A model generated the notes under the pieces. That model had not been told where the DNA came from, made no database searches, and saw only the letters and a program-made list of their open reading frames with translations. Below, piece after piece: positions 22,791-33,590 of a stretch of DNA of 64,000 bases. The translations under genes were made by a program, and so were the position numbers. How positions within the stretch are numbered: position 1 is the first letter of the stretch; every line of letters begins with the position of its first letter. The stretch is from Undaria pinnatifida (taxonomy: Eukaryota > Sar > Phaeophyceae > Laminariales > Alariaceae): contig JABAKD010000019.1 in the NCBI GenBank assembly GCA_012845835.1, positions 1,783,501-1,847,500 of the forward strand, in the 5' to 3' direction.

Positions 22791-23194
22791 GTATCCGGTA
22801 TGCAGTAGTCGTCTTTCTCCTCTCAAGGCCCTGAAACGTTGAAAAAAAATAGCTTCATGCGGTACCTATATGCGAATCGAACTGGAATCCGTATTGTTTT
22901 TTTTTTTTGACATTCTTTTATTTTGTCATTGCAAATCGTTTGGTGTGTTGGCTTGCATATATTTTCTCGTAAGGGACGGGCGCAGCGTAATCCTGCTCGT
23001 GCTCCCGCGTTTATCACTACTGAAAGACGCTTGAAAATACCGCTATCATCGTCGTTTTGTTGGTCGATATACTATACTCAAGATGTGATCAACGCTATAC
23101 TATAATCAATATAAATCAACTCCCAAAAAGGGTCAATAGCAGGCATACTTATAATACCGGTAGTATGACAAGCATGACACCCATGATACGAAAA
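22791..23194. other. Anonymous sequence
   Basis: A 10-base T run follows GTATTG near 22900. No gene is supported. Confidence 0.35.
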
Positions 23195-23352
23195 ATCACT
23201 TTTTTCTTTTTTTTTTCCGCACACTTCTACTTTCCAGCTTCTGGACAAGCCGTGGCCACAGGTGTCCCTTCTTCCCCCAGGTTTTTGCTTTCAATTTCTA
23301 TCGCGCATAGGGTTCAGCAATCCCAATGCTCGTCGATTTTGCATCGAGTGTA
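23195..23352 (-). mobile_element. SINE S1, 5'-truncated copy
   Basis: On the minus strand the body reads CACTCGATG, GGATTGCTGAACCCTATGCG, CTTGTCCAGAAGCTGG, AAGTGTGCGG and an A-rich tail (plus-strand T run at 23201-23215). The tRNA-like head of the full copy at 38842-39143 is missing. This is the usual result of incomplete target-primed reverse transcription. Possible imperfect flanking repeats (AAAAATCA and AAAATTCA) are not decisive. Confidence 0.7.
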
Positions 23353-23377
23353 AAATTCATATACATATATAACGTTC

Positions 23378-23732
23378 ATCACTTCTTTTTTTTTCATCCC
23401 ATTGTTATCCTCGTCTTGTCGCGCACCCTTCCAGTACAACATAGTGACTCAGATCCGGGGTTACATAGCGGGCCCTCCTCCCCCCTCCCCACAACGGCAC
23501 GTGCCTTCATTTTTATCGCGAGAAGTCAGCGTTTTCTTCCCTCGTCGACTCGCGTCGAAGTGTGCGTACCCGCGCTGCTAGACGCTCTCAACAGTCGATC
23601 CTGTTTTTTGTATTTTCGCAAATAAATTCATGATCTCACCACGGTAGGAATCGAACTCAAGGACCAACACTATTAAATAGTAGTATTCGAGGGTAACCAC
23701 TAGACCACTGGGGGGGGCGACCGGCTATCACT
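23378..23732 (-). mobile_element. SINE S2, full-length, tRNA-like head and target duplication
   Basis: ATCACT at 23378-23383 and 23727-23732 flank a 343-bp insert. On the minus strand the insert begins CGGTCGCCCC. It has an A box (TGGTCTAGTGG) and, 37 bases further on, a B box (GAGTTCGATTCC), then a body with TTCGACGCGAGTCGACGAG and GGGCCCGCTATGTAACCCC, ending in a poly(A) tract. The head could fold as a tRNA whose anticodon loop (ATTTAAT) would carry TTA, but the T and acceptor stems do not pair, so it is not a working tRNA. The head is shared with S1 while the body differs. Confidence 0.75.
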
Positions 23733-24500
23733 GCAACCTTATTTTTCGATAGAATTACTTGGCATTCTCGTATGATGTGCCATTTTTCTATTAATAGATA
23801 GAAAAACTCTTGAGTCACCCCATGTGCCAGGCATTCACACGACGCCGTATACATATCCAATCTACAAGCAGTGCAGATTGGTGCACTTGGTTTAGTTCTT
23901 TTTTTTTATAACCCCTTGAATTATCTTCACACTTCTTCTCCCTCCCTCCCCTCCCTATACGTACTTCAGATCGGGGGTCATTAAGCAGCGCCCTCTCCCC
24001 CTTCCCCACCACGGTATGCCATCAGTTATCCCCTTCGCCACGAGTAGGTGAAAAAAAGACAGCCCACCGGCGAAACAAAACCCCATCCATCATGGGGGGG
24101 AAGGTATGATCCCATACGCCCTCAACCTAGTTGGTGAAAGTTGAGAAGGCATCAAGGGCGGGGAAGGGCATCATATTTTCAGAAATACACCTTGCAGACA
24201 GTTCCGTTCTCGCGAGAAGTGCGAGAGCGCGAGTTGGGGGGGGGGGGGGGGGGGAAGCGCGATTTGAAAAAAACGATTAAAATTGACGGGGGGGGAAGCG
24301 CGATTTCGAAAAAACGATTAAAATCGACGAGAGGTGGGATGCATATTTGTATGTGTTGCTCATCCCATGTGTTCTTCGCAAGTTTTCTTTGTCCCTACAC
24401 GTAACTCAGACCCGGGATCACTCCGTAAGCCAGCTCTTATCCCTCCTTCCTAGTACGGTACACGGCTTCGTTTTTATCGCGAGAAAATTGTTCCTTCCCT
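23733..24500 (-). repeat. Two S2-body fragments and a GATTTGAAAAAAACGATTAA duplication
   Basis: S2-body words recur at 23930-24035 (TTCAGATCGGGGGTCATTAA, CCCTCTCCC) and 24395-24500 (TAACTCAGACCCGGGATCAC, TTTTTATCGCGAGAA). Between them, at 24245-24330, a unit with GCGCGATTT, GAAAAAACGATTAAAAT and GACG occurs twice beside a 19-base G run. No gene is supported. Confidence 0.5.
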
Positions 24501-25118
24501 CCATACCTCCGACACATAAGTGAAGTCGGTTATGTTCACACGGGCCCTTGGCGGTGTCCGATGCCGTCGGCGGTGATGATATTTGTTTTAATACTTCGCC
24601 AGTTTTTGAGTTGAAACCCGTTTGTCTGTTTTTTTGGCGCAGCCTCCTGCATGGGCCAGCGGCCGAAAAACAAACAGTCGGCCGAAAAAAGGCAGTATTT
24701 CACCCCTTTTCCAGGAAGGAGCGAAAAAGAAACACACACAAGAATTAGTACTCGCTGTCACTGGACGCTAAGTAGTCCCACGCCGCGCTGAAGGCTTCCG
24801 CGTCGCATTTTACCACCCTTTCCAACGCCCCGGCCCTCTGCCGTGCTTTTACGCCGGTAACCTCCACAAGGAAGCCGTTATCGCCTAACTTGCGAAGTGT
24901 TATTAATAGATTGTAAACCTAAAAAAGGCCCTGCCCCACCCGGTTCAAAATTCTCAAGAAAAAACTCACAATACGAGGGGTATTTTGACCCACACATTCT
25001 CAACGCGTCATGTCGAATTCCTTTCTTTTTTTCGTGAGAATCTCCGTGACTGTACCTTTGCAAATAACCTAACTATAGCATTGTACATTCTTCCGTTCAA
25101 AATATATCATCTGCGCGC
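24501..25118. other. Anonymous sequence
   Basis: No supported gene or repeat. GGTTCAAAATTC at 24941 resembles a B box, but no matching A box lies at the right distance. Confidence 0.35.
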
Positions 25119-25224
25119 TATAACCGACTGTAGATATGTGTCGGAGGGAAGTATACAATAACGCGGAACCTTGACGCGAAATGCAATGTATTAAGGTTAC
25201 TGCCGAGTAACACCAAAGAGAGCA

Positions 25225-25440
25225 GATTTCCTTCAAAACAACTCGATGCGAGTCGACGAGGGAAGAAATGGCCGAAATCTCCCCGCGGTGAAAAACACGA
25301 AGGGGCGTACCGTAGTGGAGAGGGCCTGTTTAGTGACCTCGGATTTGAGTTACGTCGAGAGGGGGAAGAAAGGAAAAGTGCGAAGATAATAGAAAGGAAA
25401 AACATAGAATGGGAAGAGAGCGCAAACGCCAAGCGACGTA
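25225..25440 (+). repeat. S2-body fragment, plus orientation
   Basis: It carries CGATGCGAGTCGACGAGGGA, GTACCGTAGTGGAGAGGG and GACCTCGGATTTGAGTTACG, the reverse complement of the S2 body at 23448-23560. The tRNA-like head is absent. Further pieces are at 30615-30740 (+) and 35620-35755 (-). Confidence 0.6.
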
Positions 25441-25499
25441 ATTATGGAAAGACGCATGCCATATACAATAGAGGCTCGTGGTATTTTTTCGCAAGACCA

Positions 25500-25740
25500 T
25501 TATGATCGACGGGGCTACTTGAACCGTCTTAACCCAAATTCGCCGGAATGTGATTAATTCTTGTTGCGCAATATGATTTTTTTGTGCCTTAGGCCATGGG
25601 TTTGGTCATTTTGGGCATCGTGCCCCATTTCCAGCCCAATTAAAAATAATATGAAAATACGTGGAAGAGTGGTGAGCTAAAGCTTTATTTTTCCCCATCC
25701 GCCGGAGGATAAAAAAAAAATAATAATAAAAAATAACTCT
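25500..25740. repeat. E-like fragment followed by repeat D
   Basis: CTTAACCCAAATTCGCCGG at 25528 matches the E end seen at 63826. D follows at 25650-25735 with GAAAATACGTGG, GGTGAGCTAAAGCTTTATTT, the ATCCGCCGGAGGAT hairpin and an A/AAT-rich tail. This D copy is uninterrupted and is an empty site for the C insertion at 19739. Confidence 0.65.
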
Positions 25741-27000
25741 TGTGGTGAAACAAAGATGCAAGGCGGATATAGTCGAGAGAACAACCTTAGCCTCCGACCG
25801 CTATACCCGTGCCAAGCGATTTCACAGGCACGACAGCAGGCAACCGGCACCACTCAACCGGCACTATAGAGGGGACATCTACTGTACTGTCACTCCCAAC
25901 TCGGCGGACGGGACTGCTCCACAGCGTACGGCACAGTTGATCGCCGTGATTTTCGAGACCGCCGCTCAACCCCCTGACTACCCACCCTCTAACTATAACC
26001 AAAAAATGCAATTTCTCCTACAAAGATGGGTTTACCCACCACATCACGGTCGGCGGTACCGGCATACATTCATTGGAGGGTTCGTATAAAGCGTCTCGAG
26101 TAATTTCTACTCGTACAGGAGGCAACATCAACAATACCAGGTATGTGCATATTAGAATGGTGGGCGATATGCCAACCAGAATCAACCGTGCATAGCAAGC
26201 AACCTGACGAGAAAACGTAGCCGCAGCAGCAGCTAAATACTAAGTACAATTTGCTCTTTGCTGTGGGCTTGAGTGATTATTTTGTCCGGAAAAAGAATTG
26301 CACAAAATGGATACCTCGTAGTAACCCGAAGCAAAACGAGGGCTCGGTAGAGCGTGGCAGGCGTATACTGCACGAGTGTAACACCGCGCTATACTATACC
26401 TGGCAGTGGCTTTCGAGCGGCAGCAGCAACAATCGCCGTAAATTTTATACCATGCCATACAGATATTTTCACCGCATTACGCAATAACGTGAAAGCATCG
26501 GTAAGGGTTGGCGGTACAATCAGTGTCAGAACCACGGTTCACGGCACTTCAGCGGCAGCCCATGTAGGTGACAGCGACAAGAACTTGATGCAAGTTAACA
26601 AAATCCAGATCGATTTTAACTCCACCCACCCGTTGAACAATTGTATGGCATCAACAATCTCGTATTCTTGAGAAATAGGTGTGACATTCAGCCTGCGACG
26701 AACACAGCAAGCACACGTGAACTAACTGAGGACTTTTCTTCGGGTGACCCGCAATGAAAACGCCATCACATTGTATAACGTAAATGCAAGAACCTGGTGA
26801 TATTTCATACCTGGTACCAGATCCGTGCAATCACAGAAACAGGACTCGGGGGGCGTTCTTTAAGCGCGACCCTGTTCTTGAGGTTGCAATCAGAGTTGTT
26901 TTAATTCGAATACGTTTTGCGTTTTGGCCGTGGAAAGCGAGGAGATGGACCTGAATACACTTGGAGGGGTACATGTCATATCCGGATCAGTTTCCCCAGC
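25740..27000. other. Anonymous sequence with an H-element end
   Basis: CCGGCACTATAGAGGGGACA then TCTACTGTA at 25860-25892 matches one terminus of the H family. The ORFs at 25742-26089 and 26354-26671 (105-115 codons) are not recognised and have no splice context. Confidence 0.35.
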
Positions 27001-27002
27001 TT

Positions 27003-27350
27003 CTCGAGGGTAGTTGCGATAACTTCCGAGGATTTCGGATTACTACGTAATACCAGGAATAATTATTGATAATAGGCCCATTTCTTGATTGCCTTCTCAG
27101 AAAATGGCAGTAGATCAAAACGGATCAATAGGAAAAAAAAAACGGAAATGATCTGTGTATTAACGGTCCGAAATCTCGCAACCGACACTCTCCCAACTCG
27201 CAGTTGCGAGAATTTCGGAATATTTACAGCTCATCTTTCAGTGGTCTTATATTGAAAGTAGCTTTTGAACAGAACGGATCAACGTTTTTGTTTCGCAAAA
27301 AAATGAAGAAATAAGCTAATCCGAAATTCTTAGCAACTGCCGACGCTCGA
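27003..27350. repeat. Inverted-repeat (foldback) segment
   Basis: CTCGAGGGTAGTTGCGATAA with GGATTTCGGATTA at 27003-27043 is roughly inverted at 27315-27350 (TCCGAAATTC, GCAACTGCCG, CTCGAG). Inside, CCGAAATCTCGCAAC (27170) pairs with GTTGCGAGAATTTCGG (27201) as a hairpin. GAACGGATCAA-type words occur on both sides. It may be a degraded DNA transposon; no ORF of note lies inside. Confidence 0.45.
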
Positions 27351-27940
27351 GACGCGTGAGACTGAGTTTGGGTATTATACTCCGACAGGATTCAGACTCG
27401 TTCCGAAAAGAGCAGAGCCTGCTTTTTTCGCTGTCTGAGGGAAAAACTCCTTCGTTGTTGAAAACAAAACTTACTTGCAACGTAGAAAAATATCTCACAT
27501 GAAAAAACGGCCTCAAGCACCCAATTATCCACGTCTCGGCTGGAGAAACACGCACGTTTTAACCCCTTTGCGACTTGAGACGGAAAAACTGTCGACGAAA
27601 ATGGACGATTTCGGCATCAGCCACTGCTAGATAGCGATGATGAATTTGGTGGGCGAACGAGAAGACTTCAAAGACTCATACAGGACGGGCATCCTACTCG
27701 TACTGCTGCGCGCTTACGCTATTGGCAGACACTTGAAAATATCGTCATCGCCGTTGTTTTGTTGTTCGCTATATTATAATAAGATATATACGGCACCCAC
27801 ACGCGTCAACACATCAGACGTACAAAGCGCCGAAAACACAATGTAGACGTTAAAATAGTTAAATGCTGGAATGGTGTATGCACTGTGAGCAGCTGTATAT
27901 CGTCGGAACGCAAATTAATAACAAACTTCTACTGGTCGTG
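27351..27940. other. Anonymous sequence
   Basis: A single C-like terminus (TTTTAACCCCTTTGCGACT, 27558) has no partner. No gene is supported. Confidence 0.35.
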
Positions 27941-27944
27941 CTCG

Positions 27945-28830
27945 TACTGCCTGGCTTGTGTCAGAGGCAACTCAGCGTACTAAGAACCCGTATCTAATAA
28001 GCGCCTGTATGAATGGTGCGCTGAAGCGACCTGTCCGGCATTGATGAGTGACAAATGACGACGCCGTAAACGGGAGATCAAAAACGGGTTCCTTGATGGC
28101 GAGCACCTCGCGTTGAGCGGCACCGATGCGTATTAACCCATTTGGGTTGTTGGACAACAGCCGACAGGTCTGTTGAACAACCGATTGATCTGTCGAACAT
28201 CACATTGGTCTGTTGAACAACCGATCGGTTTGTTGAACAGCTTATTGGTCTGTTGAATAACCGATTGGTCTGTTGAATAACAATATTTGTGTGTTGTTGA
28301 ACAGCCGATCGGTCTGTTAAACACCTCCATGGTCTGTTCGACAACAACTGACTGGTCTCTTGAACAACTGAATGGCCTATTGAACAACTTGTCGCGTTTG
28401 TACTGCCTTACTTGTTTGAGGGGAAACTCAGCGAACTCAGTACCCGTATCTAAAGCGTGTCTTCTGTACGAATTATACGCTGAAGCGACCCGTCCGGTAT
28501 TGATGAGTGACGAATAACGAAAGCTTAAGCAGCAGACCAAAAACGGGTGCCTTGATGGCGATCTACCTCGCGTTGACGGGCACAGATGCGTATGCATCCA
28601 ATTGGTCTCTTGGACAACAACCTACTGGTCTCTGATGAATAATCGATTGGTATGTTGGACAGCCGATCGCCGAATGGTCTGTTGGACAACAACCGATTGG
28701 TCTGTTGGACAACCAACTGGCCTGTTTTGACAACCGATTGGTCTGTTCAAAAACCAACTGTTCGCTGAACAACCCAATGGTCTGATGGACAACCGATTGG
28801 TCTGTTGCAGCTGGCGACTTCCTCTTGCCA
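27945..28830. repeat. Compound tandem duplication: spacer plus 20-bp array, twice
   Basis: Two super-units are visible. Each begins with a spacer of about 190 bp (27945-28135 and 28405-28595) sharing ACTCAG, ACCCGTATCTAA, CGCTGAAGCGACC, ATTGATGAGTGAC, CCTTGATGGCGA and ACCTCGCGTTGA. Each is followed by an array of about 20-bp units with the core AACAACCGATTGGTCTGTTG (28136-28395 and 28596-28815). Spacers differ by roughly 15-20%. ORFs through the arrays (up to 154 codons, minus) read Gln-Gln-Thr-Asn-Arg repeats and are not genes. Confidence 0.8.
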
Positions 28831-30600
28831 CCAAGTCACGTGCTTTCAGGTCTTTATTCCGCTCAAGTCCAGAAGGGGTTGTAACGTTATGCGTATCAGC
28901 AGTCTGTTAGCGGCGCCAGCATCAAATATAAAGGTCTATCAATCTTACTACGGAGTCACTGTTGAACGCTATTATTAACATCTTCTACTCTTGGTCAATT
29001 GACTGACCGGAGTGTGGTTCGCGTTTGGTTCATGGTATTAGGTCATCTTACCAGTTACTGAAGTATTGTCTTCACGTCTTATTCGGTGGCGTAAGTAGGC
29101 CACGAGGGCATTTTGTGGCATTAGTAGATCCATATTGCCGCCGTTTTTACACGGGCCTGAATATGTTGTCATACTGTTGTCTGCACGATATGTCGCACTG
29201 TCTACAACGAAATTCATTTTTGCGCAGATTTTTTTCGAGATTTCAAAGAGTATCAGTCAGTATCGACTTACGGGTTAGCTTCATTGAGCTAAGGAATAGT
29301 TGCTTTCGATGTAGAATGCTAATTATTGACGACTATTACCTCCATCGAGGGGTCGTGTTAGTGATATGTACTTCGCTGCAGCAGAAAGTAATAGTCTATG
29401 GTACCAAGTCGCTCGCAAGCAACACAGTCGTCTACAGCCAGAGATTAGTACTACTCAAGGATAAGCATGGTATACAGCATTATGTCGTCTAACTACAAAC
29501 TACACGAGTACTCATAAATGCGAACATTCTAATAAAATGCGGGACACCTCCTAGAAGTTTGACAACACACTGAGAACAGCACGTACAACTTTTGGAACTA
29601 TAACGTTCTAGACAACCGTACGTAGCGCCTGCAAGCGGACCTGTCCAGAGAACGGTACGAACAACGTCTGAAAGGGTAACGTCCTGCACGTTGCTAGCAT
29701 ACGTCTGCTAGAAGGCTAAGGAGCGGCCTCAATTCAATTGCGCTTATTTTTTCTGAAATTTGACGCTCGCAACCGACCTTGCATAACCGCGATCCAACGC
29801 GCTTACCTCTCGACTATCGTCACAATAATCAACCACATTCATAAAATAGCCAATCTACGAGGGGAAGGTTTGATTTATGTTTACCCAGCAAGTTTTGTTA
29901 AAAAGTATGGAGGTAAGAGAGTCTACATGAGCAGCACAAGAGCTCTCGCTTTCTCTTCACGGAACATTCTATTAACCTTTGTGGGACCCTGTGTATAAGC
30001 GATAAAAAAAACGTGTGAGCGTGCAACATACGGCAGTTCACGTGCGATGCTCGTATCGTACAACTTCTCGCCTTGGAGCCCGCCATAAGAAGCACCACCC
30101 CGTACCCTATGTGACATGGAGAAGTTCGGTACATCAGATGGTAGCGAGAAAACGATATCCATTCCAGGGGATAGATGGTTGCCACAGACGGCCGAAATAG
30201 GAAGGAGATGTTACAATCAAAAATGTTTATGTGATATCTGGAAGAAATGCACTGAGCGCTCAAATGTGACTTCAGTATCCTTATGAGGAGTAGGAACGGT
30301 GTTCCGTCTCGAAAGGGATGCGTGGTCAATGGTCGAAAGACTACGACAATCAAAAAATAAATACGCCCCCCCCCCCCCCATCCTAGCAGTCCGCATTCTT
30401 TGGTGTCACCGATGCCGTAATCGTCATTGTTATTCGCCGTGTTTTCCCTCTGAAGGTGTACGGCGTCCCCGGTGGTCTGGTGATAAACCTCGTAACTGTA
30501 CTCTTATGAATAGGTACTTTCCCTGAGATCGAGCCCACACCCCGAGGGGTCTTTTGTTGGGCAAAACTTGACGCGCAGAAAGCACCTTATACGCAGTGTG
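28831..30600. other. Anonymous sequence, no supported gene
   Basis: The plus-strand ORF 29025-29492 (155 codons) is the longest clean frame. It is Cys/Leu/Tyr-rich with no domain recognised and no splice context. A 15-base C run lies at 30366-30380. No repeat-family copy was recognised before 30615. Confidence 0.35.
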
Positions 30601-30614
30601 TGTATGAACAGTTC

Positions 30615-30740
30615 GACGCGGGTCAACGAGGGAAGGAAACGTTGAATTCTCCTCCCGAAACAAACGAAAGCGTGCACAGCCGGGGGGGCGGGGGGAAGAG
30701 TGTGCCTGTTACGTAACCCTGAATCTACGTTGCGAAAAGG
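30615..30740 (+). repeat. S2-body fragment, plus orientation
   Basis: TTCGACGCGGGTCAACGAGG, GGGGGAAGAGTG and GTTACGTAACCCTGAATCTA correspond to the inverted S2 body. Heavily diverged; head and tail are absent. Confidence 0.5.
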
Positions 30741-30848
30741 GAGACAGCTGGAGAACGAAGCCCAAAGATAGTATCACACGTACTTGGTACATACAATAGA
30801 TGGAATAGAAAACAAGTACAGATAAGTCAACCATGACGTTGATGCTAA

Positions 30849-31778
30849 CGGCTGTCAAAGATGTTGATCGACAGACTTTGGACCCCTAGACAGACTGTCT
30901 AGCTCCAAACGCCTAGACAGACTGTCTAGACAACTTGAAACCAGGGGATGATTCGTTCGTGTCCCCTATTTTGGAAAAACGCCTTACAATATCACTGAAA
31001 CCGCCGTCATTTTTTTTTCGCGCTCTCACGCTTCACGCTTCATCGAGTCACGCAAGTTTTTCCGCATGCAATATCCCAGAGCGATGATGCAATTGAATCG
31101 TAGAAGTCAAGGTCGAAGATTTCGCGACGATACGCAAGGTCGCACGAGATGTAGTCAGTGGGAGATGGGAGATGGGAGGCAGCATCGTGTACGCTAGCGC
31201 AAAAAACATCATCATGAATCTGGAATAGTACGAAGCCCGACGCCGATTAATTGTTTGTGCAAAGAACTACTCCGTAGAAGATAAGTCCTCTTTTTGACTG
31301 CTGACGTTCTCTTTTTCCCTCATTTTGATTCCCTGCATCTATGTTGGTTGTTCTGTTGTATTTTTGTGTGTGGAGCATCAAGCATCTCGATGATCAACAA
31401 AACACAGCTGCACGAAATGCTCGGAATCGAAAGTCTTTTTATGGTTTAGATTTCCGACCCAAGAAGGCGTCCATGGTGGTAGCCAGCCACCAATCTGCTG
31501 CCCACAGCTAGACAGCTGGCACACTGTGTCACGCGTATGCGAGCGGTCTACTGTGCTGCTGTGCTGCTGTGCTGCTGTGCGTTGTGCGTTGTACGCAGTG
31601 CATCTGTACTCTATACCAAAACATAGATAAAAATCAGGGGTTTCCACATAGATAAAGAGGCGTTATTCCACCCGGGGATAGGGGACATTTTGTCTAGACA
31701 GCCAGAAACCCCTAGACAGACAGTCTAGACAGCTCGACAGCTCGACAGCTCGGCGTCGATCAACATCTTTGACGGCTG
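30849..31778. mobile_element. 930-bp non-autonomous element with about 130-bp terminal inverted repeats
   Basis: The left end reads CGGCTGTCAAAGATGTTGAT then CGAC. The right end reads, inverted, CAGCCGTCAAAGATGTTGAT then CGAC. Both arms continue with copies of the near-palindrome CTAGACAGACTGTCTAG, then ATGTCCCCTAT-type and AACGCC words before similarity stops near 30990 and 31655. The interior (about 660 bp) has no transposase; its longest ORF is 89 codons on the minus strand. A TA-like flank is visible on the right but the target duplication is unclear. I read it as a MITE or foldback DNA transposon of unknown superfamily. Confidence 0.7.
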
Positions 31779-31949
31779 TAGACCACTGATCATGTCTATA
31801 TACTACCGGTATAGCACCCTGCGTCGCTTTTTCACGTCAACGGGCTAACAACCCCCCCCGCTCAAGCCGTGCACGCGATGTCCGCCTGGTCGGTGAAAAC
31901 ACGACGTGCTCCGCCCTGGCCTTCTCGGGACGCGAGGGTTTGTTGTTCA

Positions 31950-32815
31950 GGTATTGGAGGGTATCAGTCTGGTTGACCACTGGTAAAAGGTTAACCAAAT
32001 GCCCACACAAACTACAGTAAGCACTATAACACCCCCCCCCCCCAGGAACGGCGGGATAGCAGGTCGGCCGGTCATACGGGCGGACGTGGACTTGTCAATA
32101 TCCACGCGGTTCCATTTCCTGGGGGAACCGGGGGGAATATTTTTCAAGTTCGACAAGAGGAAAGTGGTATAAGTCTATTATTTGGTGGATGTTGAGATTC
32201 GAGCCCATTATCCCAACGCCCATGGTCCTGCTAACGACGCCATATGTTAAGGTATCAAAGGGTATAAGTCCGTTGGGCCACTGTGAAATATTAACCTATA
32301 TGTTGACCCTGGTACAAGCTACACTGTAGTTCCAACGGGAGTCGCCGGTCTATATCCTCAATGAGGACACACACCCAGTAATACGCGCGATCGGAGTATC
32401 ACACACAGCTTGCAAAGATGAGTTTTGACAATATCTTCGATCGCACAGCTGGAGTGTAATTTTATTTTTGTATTATGTTGCCTCCTGAGCTGACACTTCT
32501 AAAACTTTTCCCCCGTGTAAGTCATTAGAGGTATTAGAGGGTGATAATAGTAGTCCGTTTGGCCACAGGCAAAAACGTTAACCAATTGCCTACCCACACT
32601 AAACCTTACAACTCTCTCCCCCTTTGGAACGGTGGGATGGCAATGAGGCCACAAATACGGGCGGACGTATCAATATCCACGCGGTTCGGATATCGGGGAG
32701 AGTATTTTTCAAGTCCGACACGAGGAATGTCGTATAAGTTTAATACTGGTGGATAGTGAATACCCAAGACCCTACAACCCATGGGCTGTCGACGACGCCA
32801 TTTGTTGAGGAAGTA
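31950..32815 (-). repeat. Repeat R, direct copies with tRNA-like end, split by a repeat A fragment
   Basis: Two related units, 31950-32250 and 32528-32815, share GACCACTGGTAAAAGGTTAACC, ACGGGCGGACGT, AATATCCACGCGGTTC, GAATATTTTTCAAGT and the end GACGACGCCAT. On the minus strand that end shows a plausible A box (TGGCGTCGTTAGCAGG) and B box (GGGCTCGAATCTC). This suggests a third tRNA-headed SINE family. A third partial unit (32251-32302) abuts an inverted A fragment at 32303-32472. The B box is lost in the second copy. Confidence 0.5.
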
Positions 32816-33023
32816 GAGAGTATTGCCCTACACGACGGTTTAGATCGCCCTATACGTTTGTATACCACACCCCCGGAGTATACCGCTCGGCATGAAAACA
32901 TATAAATCCCAAAATACCACCACGATTTATCACAGGGGTACGTTGTACACCACACCCCCGCGGTGTTATGCCTCATAGTGAATGTAAAACCCCCTGGATA
33001 CCACCCTGGAGGGATACCGTGAT

Positions 33024-33590
33024 TTGACAAGGACGAGAAAACACACAGCAGTATCTGTCTACAGGTGTGCCAGCGTACCACACTATATGGAGACCAACTA
33101 CATGGAGGTGGAGGAGGTGCAAAGACCTTGCGAACGCGTGGCCCAACGTGCTGGGCAAACTTCTTCGGCGGCGCCGGCGACTGCAACTACCGGAACCGGT
33201 GCTCAAGGCTCGTTCGTGAGTTTTTTGGCGACAACCATCACACCTGTGCCTCCTACTTCTCTACAGGATGCCACAGCACAGCTCGCGGACAAGCCAACGC
33301 AAGCGTCTGCCATCAAGACTCCCACACCAGAGCCCGTCGATAAGCCAGACACGGCACCTGCTGCTCAGGCCCCCGCGGCAAATGTGCGAGCTGCGAAGGT
33401 CCTAGTTTGCGGCGAGCCAGAACGCGACAACCAGCCCTGTACTGCGGAGCCGGGACCCTTGCCGAATTCCTGGAGTGTGGCAGCAAAACCTTCAGCCACT
33501 AACCCCTTTTATCACACCCCTACCTGCTTGGAGTGTCGCAGCCGAACCTATTTGCAGCCACTGATTTCACAACCTTATTATCTCCCGTAG
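33024..33590 (+). CDS. Uncertain ORF, Pro/Ala/Thr-rich
   Basis: The 188-codon frame starts at the first ATG after GTGATTTG and ends TAG. Residues 28-45 are acidic to basic (METNYMEVEEVQRPCERVAQ). The middle is Ala/Thr/Pro-rich (TSSAAPATATTGTGAQ, KTPTPEPVDKPDTAPAAQAP) and the end is Cys-containing. Composition is more protein-like than its neighbours, but CCGGAGTGT repeat words flank and partly enter it (32865, 33520, 33670). No family or signal peptide is recognised. It may be a chance frame in a repeat. Confidence 0.25.
   Translation: MTRTRKHTAVSVYRCASVPHYMETNYMEVEEVQRPCERVAQRAGQTSSAAPATATTGTGAQGSFVSFLATTITPVPPTSLQDATAQLADKPTQASAIKTPTPEPVDKPDTAPAAQAPAANVRAAKVLVCGEPERDNQPCTAEPGPLPNSWSVAAKPSATNPFYHTPTCLECRSRTYLQPLISQPYYLP

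Noticed and set aside
28133-28597. CRISPR-like array (regular 20-bp units)
   Set aside because: Units are contiguous with no unique spacers of constant length, and the context is eukaryotic with no cas genes.
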